NCBI GenBank assembly: GCA_003527885.1
Contig: DPWB01000130.1
Coordinates: 73 to 5,414 of the forward strand
Length of the DNA: 5,342 nucleotides
Direction: 5' to 3'
DNA from: Candidatus Competibacteraceae bacterium
Lineage (GTDB): Bacteria; Pseudomonadota; Gammaproteobacteria; Competibacterales; Competibacteraceae
Below the pieces are notes generated by a model that ran no database searches, was not told the DNA's origin, and saw only the letters and a program-made list of their open reading frames with translations. The translations under genes and the position numbers were made by a program. How positions within the stretch are numbered: position 1 is the stretch's first letter; each line of letters starts with the position of its first letter. Of this stretch, positions 1 to 4,491 are shown one piece after another.

Positions 1-16
1 TGTGTATAAGAGACAG
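1..16 (+). other. Tn5 mosaic-end (Nextera-type) adapter remnant, not genomic
   Basis: Bases 1-16 (TGTGTATAAGAGACAG) are the last 16 bases of the 19-bp engineered Tn5 mosaic end AGATGTGTATAAGAGACAG, ending exactly where a tagmented insert would begin. The reverse complement starts CTGTCTCTTATACACA. The fourth base is T, as in the synthetic mosaic end, whereas the natural IS50 outside end has CTGACTC. This argues against a real transposon end. Genomic sequence should be taken to start at base 17. In the frame of the following gene the adapter encodes a spurious MYKRQ start. Confidence 0.95.
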
Positions 17-565
17 CAGTTGTATTGCGTGGACAGCATCGATCACGAAAGCCTTTACTGTTTTTGGAGTCGGCCGCAGGATCGCATCCATCGGCACCAA
101 CAGTATGAAGATTATCTGTTGCACGAGGTGCTGCCGCTGATGTGGGCTAAAAACCCCCATACCTGCGTGATCGCCCACGGATGCAGCTTCGGCGCATTCC
201 ACGCGCTCAATTTCGCGTTCCGCCACCCGCATTGCTTTTCCAAAGTGGCCGCCTTCAGCGGCCGCTACGACCTCACCGGAGCGATGGAGCATTTCCGTGA
301 CCTGTTCGACGGGCATTACGACGAGCGGATTTATTTCCACACCCCCAGCCACTTCCTGCCGAATGCGCATGACCCGGAGTTGCTGAATCAACTGCGGCGA
401 CTGGATATTGTGCTGGCGGTCGGCCAAGCGGATCCCTTCCTCGACAACAACCGCTATTTCAGCAACACGCTGTGGGATAAGGGCATCTGGCACGCCCCGC
501 ATGTCTGGCATGGCCGCGCCCACAGCGCGTCGGCCTGGCGCAAGATGGTCGATCTGTACGTGTAA
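17..565 (+). CDS. Esterase, alpha/beta-hydrolase fold, COG4947-like (5' truncated)
   Basis: This is the C-terminal part (about 182 genuine residues) of an alpha/beta hydrolase. Numbering from the GTG at base 2, the nucleophile elbow G-C-S-F-G lies at residues 60-64 with Ser62 (bases 185-187), preceded by a hydrophobic strand (TCVIAH) and followed by the helix AFHALNFAFRHP. The acid is probably Asp144 in VGQADPF, with Asp148 as alternative, and the base is His174 in HGRAHS near the C terminus. The order Ser-Asp-His is canonical. The elbow and its helix resemble the uncharacterised COG4947 esterase/lipase family, usually somewhat longer, so the missing N terminus lies off the left edge. The GTG at base 2 is adapter sequence and not a start codon. 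The substrate cannot be told from the sequence. No signal or membrane segment is seen in the part present. The stop is TAA, and the next gene begins 68 bp downstream on the same strand. Confidence 0.85.
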   Translation, partial: QLYCVDSIDHESLYCFWSRPQDRIHRHQQYEDYLLHEVLPLMWAKNPHTCVIAHGCSFGAFHALNFAFRHPHCFSKVAAFSGRYDLTGAMEHFRDLFDGHYDERIYFHTPSHFLPNAHDPELLNQLRRLDIVLAVGQADPFLDNNRYFSNTLWDKGIWHAPHVWHGRAHSASAWRKMVDLYV

Positions 566-567
566 TC

Positions 568-614
568 CCGACCGCTCGTGTAAGCCGGCTTTTCGGTCGG
601 AACGGTTCGGTTCC
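568..614 (+). repeat. Small inverted repeats between esterase and dioxygenase genes
   Basis: Arms CCGACC (568-573) and GGTCGG (595-600) are perfect complements. Between them lies a perfect 10-bp palindrome, AAGCCGGCTT (582-591). A further 5-bp arm pair (GGAAC 599-603, GTTCC 610-614) overlaps the right arm. No T-run follows, so this is not a convincing intrinsic terminator. It could be a weak processing or pausing structure, or chance in GC-rich DNA. Confidence 0.25.
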
Positions 615-633
615 CTATGCGAGAAAAAAGCCC

Positions 634-1440
634 ATGCTCCCCGCAACGCTGTTGATTCCCGCTGTCACCGGCGCGCTGGCCGTCACCGGCCTCGCGCTGC
701 GCCAACGGCGGCGGTATCGTCGGCTGGAATCACAGCAGCGCGATTGGGTCACCCAGTACGGCGCGGCTCTGAACCTGCCCCAGACGCTACCGGAGCGAGT
801 GCCCGACTTCCAGCAACGGATCGCGGTGCTTCCGCAACCGTTGCCGACGCCGGTTTTCGATTCGCTGCGCGAGGCTGCACTGCGTTGTCGGCACGCTGAG
901 CGCAGCTACTTCCCGGCGCACAAGCAGGGCGGTACGGTCGCCTATGAAGATTTGCACCGTCTCGCCCCAGAAATCGTGGCGTTCTATCAATCCGGGTATT
1001 TGCGGCGGTCGTGCTCGGCGGTCATTGGCCAACCGGTCGCTCCCACGCCGATCCACGATCAAAACTCCTGCTCCTTGCTGATCTACGACCGGCCCCGTGA
1101 CCACATCGGCTGGCATTACGACCACAACTTCTACCACGGCCGCCATTTCACCGTATTGCTGCCGTTGGTCAACCGCCACCTGAAGGAAGAGCGCCCGTCC
1201 TCGGCGCAATTGCTCATCCGCCAGGACGGACGCGAGCGGGTCGTACCGACCCCACCCAATACCCTGATTATATTCGAGGGCGCGCGGGTATTTCACAAAG
1301 TCACCCGCCTGGAAAGCAACGAGTTGCGGATTGTGCTCAGTATGACTTTTTGCACCCACCCGCAAGCCTCGCTGCTCAAAGGCGCACTGCGCCGCTGCAA
1401 GGATGTGGCTTATTTCGGCGTCCGCGCGCTGTGGACGTGA
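634..1440 (+). CDS. Membrane-anchored 2-oxoglutarate/Fe(II) dioxygenase-like protein
   Basis: This 268-residue protein is probably a non-haem iron dioxygenase that uses 2-oxoglutarate and O2 to hydroxylate an unknown substrate. The double-stranded beta-helix signature is visible: His161 and Asp163 in GWHYDHN (HxD), distal His221 in ARVFHKVT, and Arg232 in NELRIVLS, eleven residues after the distal His, where a 2-oxoglutarate carboxylate-binding Arg is expected. The pattern resembles prolyl-4-hydroxylase-type enzymes. Residues 2-22 form a hydrophobic segment followed by RQRRRYRR, which suggests one N-terminal membrane anchor with the catalytic domain in the cytoplasm by the positive-inside rule. 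ATG 634 is the only usable start: no in-frame ATG, GTG or TTG occurs between 562 and 634. It is preceded by the purine-rich GAGAAAAAAG, a weak ribosome site. It may form an operon with the upstream esterase (68-bp gap). The exact subfamily and substrate are unknown. Confidence 0.78.
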   Translation: MLPATLLIPAVTGALAVTGLALRQRRRYRRLESQQRDWVTQYGAALNLPQTLPERVPDFQQRIAVLPQPLPTPVFDSLREAALRCRHAERSYFPAHKQGGTVAYEDLHRLAPEIVAFYQSGYLRRSCSAVIGQPVAPTPIHDQNSCSLLIYDRPRDHIGWHYDHNFYHGRHFTVLLPLVNRHLKEERPSSAQLLIRQDGRERVVPTPPNTLIIFEGARVFHKVTRLESNELRIVLSMTFCTHPQASLLKGALRRCKDVAYFGVRALWT

Positions 1441-1458
1441 GGGAGCTTTTCGGTGGAA

Positions 1459-1490
1459 AGTTCCTCCGGCACCAAATGGCTGGAGGAACT
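1459..1490. terminator. Stem-loop in convergent gap, possible bidirectional terminator
   Basis: AGTTCCTCC (1459-1467) and GGAGGAACT (1482-1490) form a perfect 9-bp stem. The inner bases can add G-T, G-C and C-G pairs, leaving an 8-nt loop. It begins 18 bp after the dioxygenase stop and lies 57 bp beyond the phosphatase stop, which is where a shared terminator would be expected. There is no strong T-tract on either side: nothing on the plus strand and only a TTT on the minus strand. The function is therefore inferred mainly from position. A second, competing fold pairs GGAGCTTT (1442-1449) with AAAG/CTCC (1457-1467). The rest of 1491-1547 shows only 4-bp arm pairs. Confidence 0.45.
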
Positions 1491-1547
1491 CATGGATGGA
1501 AAGCCACCCAACCCGGCATGGACCGGATGGGCCAATCGTCGGCCAGC

Positions 1548-3491
1548 TTATTTCAACGCCGGGAGAGCGCCACCGACGGCGCCGATGTAACCGATGGCCG
1601 CTTTCTTGCGGTGATTCCATTTGGCGTCGATCTCGGCCAGCACCGCCGCTTCGGTGATTTCACCCGCACCCTTGAATGAGCCTTTCTGGCTTTCCTCGCC
1701 CGGATGCTGAAAATTGCTCATGAGGTAACTGAAGCCGTTCAAATTTTCCACGGCTTGCAGGCCGGTGGCTTCGGCGTACATAGGGGTGGACAGAATCCGG
1801 GAAAGCTTGCGGGTATCGACGTTGAACGCCCAAACGTAGTTGTTGTTGCGCCGGCTGGTGTCTTCGCCGATAAACAGGGTGCGGCCGTTTTCGGCGAATT
1901 TGATGTTGTCGGCGCCGCAGACCGATTCCTGCTGGCAGCGGTTGCCCTCGGCATCCTTGATCGCGGTCTTGCCGTCGGCGCCAACCCCCAACCAACCACC
2001 CAGCAACTCGGGGATGCTGGCCATACTGCTGGCCACGTAATCCGAATCGATCACGGCTCCGCTCGCGTCCTTTTGCCCGCTCTGAAGCGTCAGCTCGTAG
2101 ATGGCGCCGCCGTCGTTGCGGGGTAGACGAACCTCGTTTTGCGGATCGGTGGTGACATCGGTCATGCCCGCCTCGATCCGGGAAATCACCACGTAGGCTT
2201 TTTTGTCTCTGGCGTTGTGGGTCACGCCTTCCATTTTGGAAAACTCGGTGGTGGCCCCCAACAAAGCCGCGTAACGTCGGGTTTCCAGGAAGGCGGCGGC
2301 TTTCTCCATGCCGGGTTTGAGCTTCAGCCACTCCGTTCCCGTGTAGGTCTTGACCTTTTTGAAACTGGCATCGCCGGGATCGGTGTTGGCGACCTCGAAA
2401 ATCTGGCTGAATTTGATGCCGCCATCCACTAATGCTTTGATCTCCTCATCGCTGGCATGACCGAGCTCGATCCAGGAAAGCTTAGCGCTCCCCCCCTTAT
2501 CGACGCTGGTTTGGGTCCATTTGGCCGCATAAAGCGTCCCGAGCGACAAATCCTTGGGTTGGTCGGCCACGAACATGAACAAGCCGGTGTAAGCGCCATC
2601 GTCGCCCATGTACGCCGTCTTTTGGTCGGGCTGCACGTCGGCCAACTCGCGGGCGATGCGGCCCAGGGCGTAATGCTTCACCACCGTAGTTTCACCTTGG
2701 CTGTTGACCGTCACTTCCGGCACGATCCCATAATGATAAGGGTTGGCGGTGGCGGGATCGCCGAAATAATACTGGCTGAAACTGTTGATGTCGGTGCCGT
2801 CGTCGGTGTCGGCGGCTTTGGCGATCCCTTCGCGCGTTTTGGCGTCCGGTTCGTACTCCTCGGCGCTCAGATGGGTGTTCCAGGGCGATAGCGAGGCGGC
2901 GCAGTGAATCCAACCGCCGTTAACCTTGGCGAAGCTGATGGGGCTGTAGCCCATCACCGCCAGCGCACCGGTGCGCTTGTTCTGGTCCAGTTGGGCCAAA
3001 CCCATCGTGGCGGGCAACTTGGACCAAAAGCTGGTGTAGGTCGAAGCGTCGGGATAATCGGGGGGCACTTCCCGATACTCGAACTGGGTCACGAGCGCCA
3101 AGGCGCGATTGTCCCTGGGTTGAGCGGCTTGCATCCGGCGAATTTTCATCAGCGATGTCCCGTCGGGCGCATCGGAGGCCATCTGACCCTGGCCGTCGGT
3201 CAGCGGCGCGCCTTGCGCATCGAACAAACCGCCCACAACCTGATTGTCGATGACGTCGGTGGTGGCCATCAACCGATGGTATTTCAAATCGAAAGTCTGG
3301 GATTTGCCGTTGCTGAACGTGATCTTCATTTGCGCCTGCGTGTAAATGTCGGCTCTCTGCTCGACGGTGGAAGGCGGCTGCATCCCGACAAATTCGACCG
3401 ATTGCACGGCCGGGCCAGCATGAACGCTGGACGTGAAACTGAAAGAATAAAGAGCGGCCGACAAAGCGGCGGTAACGGTATTCGATCTCAT
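1548..3491 (-). CDS. Secreted PhoX-like (DUF839) alkaline phosphatase
   Basis: This 647-residue protein is probably an exported phosphatase of the PhoX type (COG3211), a calcium- and iron-dependent beta-propeller enzyme that releases phosphate from organic esters. Recognisable blocks in order are: Cys197 in WIHCAAS followed by SPWNTHLSAEE (202-212), resembling the cysteine-containing TPWGTxLTCEE region of the family; LGRIARELADV (276-286), matching the LGRFSHE-type block but with Arg-Glu for His-Glu; YMGDDGAYTGLFMFVAD (294-310); LYAAKW (320-325); RRYAALLGATTEFSKMEGVT (405-424); and DNIKFAENGRTLFIGED (529-545). The N terminus MRSNTVTAALSAALYSFSF ending VHA-GP fits a Sec signal peptide cleaved after Ala25. 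There is no twin-arginine motif. Cys519 and Cys525 could form a disulfide in the exported protein. The ATG is supported by a GAGAG ribosome site 7 nt upstream. It is transcribed divergently from the TVP38 gene, with a candidate Pho box upstream. True phosphatase activity is inferred from the family. Confidence 0.82.
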   Translation of the reverse strand: MRSNTVTAALSAALYSFSFTSSVHAGPAVQSVEFVGMQPPSTVEQRADIYTQAQMKITFSNGKSQTFDLKYHRLMATTDVIDNQVVGGLFDAQGAPLTDGQGQMASDAPDGTSLMKIRRMQAAQPRDNRALALVTQFEYREVPPDYPDASTYTSFWSKLPATMGLAQLDQNKRTGALAVMGYSPISFAKVNGGWIHCAASLSPWNTHLSAEEYEPDAKTREGIAKAADTDDGTDINSFSQYYFGDPATANPYHYGIVPEVTVNSQGETTVVKHYALGRIARELADVQPDQKTAYMGDDGAYTGLFMFVADQPKDLSLGTLYAAKWTQTSVDKGGSAKLSWIELGHASDEEIKALVDGGIKFSQIFEVANTDPGDASFKKVKTYTGTEWLKLKPGMEKAAAFLETRRYAALLGATTEFSKMEGVTHNARDKKAYVVISRIEAGMTDVTTDPQNEVRLPRNDGGAIYELTLQSGQKDASGAVIDSDYVASSMASIPELLGGWLGVGADGKTAIKDAEGNRCQQESVCGADNIKFAENGRTLFIGEDTSRRNNNYVWAFNVDTRKLSRILSTPMYAEATGLQAVENLNGFSYLMSNFQHPGEESQKGSFKGAGEITEAAVLAEIDAKWNHRKKAAIGYIGAVGGALPALK

Positions 3492-3498
3492 GGCGGAA

Positions 3499-3503
3499 CT
3501 CTC
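3499..3503 (-). promoter_or_regulatory. Ribosome binding site of the PhoX-like gene
   Basis: On the minus strand GAGAG sits 7 nt before ATG 3491-3489. This supports that start, which also places the signal peptide directly at the N terminus. Confidence 0.6.
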
Positions 3504-3517
3504 GGACGATGGAAGTC

Positions 3518-3536
3518 ACATCATGTGTGATGATGT
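3518..3536. promoter_or_regulatory. 19-bp palindrome, candidate operator upstream of the PhoX-like gene
   Basis: ACATCAT (3518-3524), GTGTG (3525-3529), ATGATGT (3530-3536) is an inverted repeat with perfect 7-bp arms. A second frame of symmetry, TCACA-N5-TGTGA (3516-3530), overlaps it. It lies 27 bp from the phosphatase start codon, covers the proposed -10 element and touches the candidate Pho box, so a bound protein could block transcription. It is not a CRP site: those read TGTGA-N6-TCACA, the opposite arm order. It could instead be a small hairpin in the 5' leader. Confidence 0.35.
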
Positions 3537-3553
3537 TGATATTTTTATTACAG
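3520..3553 (-). promoter_or_regulatory. Candidate Pho box and -10 element of the PhoX-like gene
   Basis: On the minus strand bases 3553-3536 read CTGTAAT-AAAA-ATATCAA. Against the enterobacterial PhoB consensus (two CTGTCAT repeats separated by 4 AT-rich bases) the first repeat matches 6 of 7, the spacer is all A, and the second matches 4 of 7. Ten bases downstream is CATGAT (3525-3520), a 4-of-6 match to TATAAT, at about the spacing expected when a Pho box replaces the -35 element. The match is imperfect and the region is AT-rich, so chance is possible. The location before a phosphatase gene raises its likelihood. Confidence 0.38.
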
Positions 3554-3579
3554 CCACTGATTTAACCCGCCAAAACGGA

Positions 3580-3655
3580 GGTTTTATGAAGTAAAGGTGT
3601 CGTTTTTACTAGCGGTTTGAGTAAAGCTCGGAAGCCGCTGCTCCTTCATAAAACC
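3580..3655. repeat. 76-bp structured element with 12-bp terminal inverted repeats
   Basis: GGTTTTATGAAG (3580-3591) is the exact reverse complement of CTTCATAAAACC (3644-3655). The 52 bp between them contain two internal hairpins. One is AGTAAA/TTTACT (3590-3595 with 3605-3610), which shares two bases with the outer left arm. The other is longer: AGCGGTTT (3611-3618) pairs with AAGCCGCT (3632-3639), including one G-T, across a 2-nt bulge to a GAG/CTC stem and 5-nt loop. The whole can be drawn as a three-way junction. No T-run follows on either strand and no target-site duplication is seen at the ends. It could be a leader RNA of the TVP38 gene, a relic of a small mobile element, or a DNA-level structure. 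Confidence 0.4.
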
Positions 3656-3685
3656 ATCACAATTCTCCAGCATGATGATGGTTTT
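3650..3685 (+). promoter_or_regulatory. Alternative hairpin, possible attenuator-like stem in the TVP38 leader
   Basis: AAAACCATCA (3650-3659) and TGATGGTTTT (3676-3685) form a perfect 10-bp stem with a 16-nt loop, ending in TTTT on the plus strand 29 bp before the TVP38 start. An A-tract pairing with a 3' T-tract is typical of weak intrinsic terminators, but the GC core is only CCATCA/TGATGG. Bases 3650-3655 also belong to the right arm of the preceding 12-bp inverted repeat, so the two folds exclude each other. No convincing sigma-70 promoter or ribosome site for the TVP38 gene was found in 3540-3714. Confidence 0.3.
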
Positions 3686-3714
3686 GCAGACACTGGTTCG
3701 CCTGTTCTGGCCCC

Positions 3715-4491
3715 ATGCCCGAATCCCGTAACCGTTACTGGCCGATCCTTGGCCCTCTGCTGCTCGTTAGCACGGTGGGGTTGTTGGTCGTTATCAGCCA
3801 GGGCGTTGCGTTTGACCTGGATTTTCTCAAAACCCATGCTGCGGCATTAACCGCTTACCGCCTCGACCATCCCCGGCTCGTCGCGCTGCTGTATTTCTTT
3901 TTGTACCTGATGGCCACCAGCCTGTCGGTGCCGGGGGTGATCGTGTTGAGCGTGGCGGGCGGGGCGGTGTTCGGGCTGTTCTGGGGGACGGTGCTGGCTT
4001 CGTTCGCCTCCACCTTCGGCGGTACCTTAGCGTTCCTGGCCGCACGCCGCTTTCTGCGCGATACGGTGCGGCGGTACTGGGGCCAGCGGTTGGCGCTGAT
4101 CGAAGCCGGGATGGCGCGCGATGGGCCGTTTTATCTGTTCGGGATGCGGTTGGTTCCGGTAATTCCGTACTTTCTCATCAACTTGCTGATGGGTCTGACC
4201 CCGATGCCGACCGCGACGTTTTACTGGATCAGTCAGCTCGGCATGTTGCCCCTGTTGATCGTCTACGTGAACGCCGGCACCCAACTGGCCCGGCTCAGTT
4301 CGTTGCAGGACTTGTTTTCTCCCACCCTGCTGCTCTCGCTGGGCTTGATCGCGATTTTTCCCTGGTTGGCGCGGGGGATGGTGATGCTGGTGGGCCGGTA
4401 TCGGACGGTTAGCGGGAACCGGGATCAGACCGTTGCGTCGCTGGCTCACCCCATCGCCAGGAACGATCGACCCGCGAATAAGAACCCATGA
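3715..4491 (+). CDS. TVP38/TMEM64 family (DedA/VTT superfamily) membrane protein
   Basis: This 258-residue integral inner-membrane protein belongs to the COG0398 family. Relatives in the wider DedA/VTT superfamily include lipid scramblases and undecaprenyl- or phospholipid-transport proteins. Hydrophobic segments lie near residues 9-29, 55-75, 76-95, 138-160, 170-187 and 202-224. The conserved core is visible: the re-entrant-type stretch GGAVFGLFWGTVLAS (82-96) with FGGTLAFLAARRF (101-113), then FGMRLVPVIPYFLINLLMG (142-160), with the family Arg (145) and prolines 148 and 151. The charged, low-complexity C-terminal tail (from about 228) is hydrophilic. ATG 3715 is the first possible start after an in-frame TGA at 3676-3678, but no clear Shine-Dalgarno precedes it. 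Its stop overlaps the next start as ATGA, so the glycosyltransferase is very likely translationally coupled. Transport of a lipid substrate is inferred from the superfamily. Confidence 0.9.
   Translation: MPESRNRYWPILGPLLLVSTVGLLVVISQGVAFDLDFLKTHAAALTAYRLDHPRLVALLYFFLYLMATSLSVPGVIVLSVAGGAVFGLFWGTVLASFASTFGGTLAFLAARRFLRDTVRRYWGQRLALIEAGMARDGPFYLFGMRLVPVIPYFLINLLMGLTPMPTATFYWISQLGMLPLLIVYVNAGTQLARLSSLQDLFSPTLLLSLGLIAIFPWLARGMVMLVGRYRTVSGNRDQTVASLAHPIARNDRPANKNP

Noticed and set aside
1..16. Genuine Tn5/IS50 outside end marking a transposon insertion
   Set aside because: The base pattern fits the synthetic mosaic end, not the natural outside end, and it sits exactly at the sequence terminus.
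617..655. Short frame ATG CGA GAA from 617 as an alternative start near the dioxygenase gene
   Set aside because: It is in a different frame from the dioxygenase and stops after 12 codons, with no sign of function.
787..1620. 277-codon open frame on the minus strand opposite the dioxygenase gene
   Set aside because: It has no recognisable domain and lies antisense to a gene with a complete catalytic motif set. It also runs into the 3' end of the phosphatase gene. It is a GC-rich shadow frame.
1350..1679. 109-codon plus-strand frame spanning the convergent gap
   Set aside because: It overlaps the dioxygenase 3' end out of frame and the phosphatase 3' end antisense, has no domain, and contains the stem-loop.
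2904..3530. 208-codon plus-strand frame opposite the start of the phosphatase gene
   Set aside because: It is antisense to the signal peptide and N-terminal domain of a convincing gene, and its translation shows no family features. The other plus-strand frames at 1704-2126, 2139-2432 and 2457-2891 are rejected for the same reason.
3516..3530. CRP-like site TCACA-N5-TGTGA
   Set aside because: The arms are in the reverse order of the CRP consensus (TGTGA-N6-TCACA) and the spacing differs.
3536..3564. Sigma-70 promoter for the TVP38 gene (TTGATA with a -10 near 3559)
   Set aside because: The -35 resembles consensus, but the best -10 at 17 bp is GATTTA, a poor match, and the stretch is better explained as the minus-strand Pho box candidate.
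3559..3621. Possible integron attC-like site (ATTTAAC at 3559-3565, GTTTGAG at 3615-3621)
   Set aside because: The left motif fits RYYYAAC, but GTTTGAG does not fit GTTRRRY and there is no paired inner core or integrase context.
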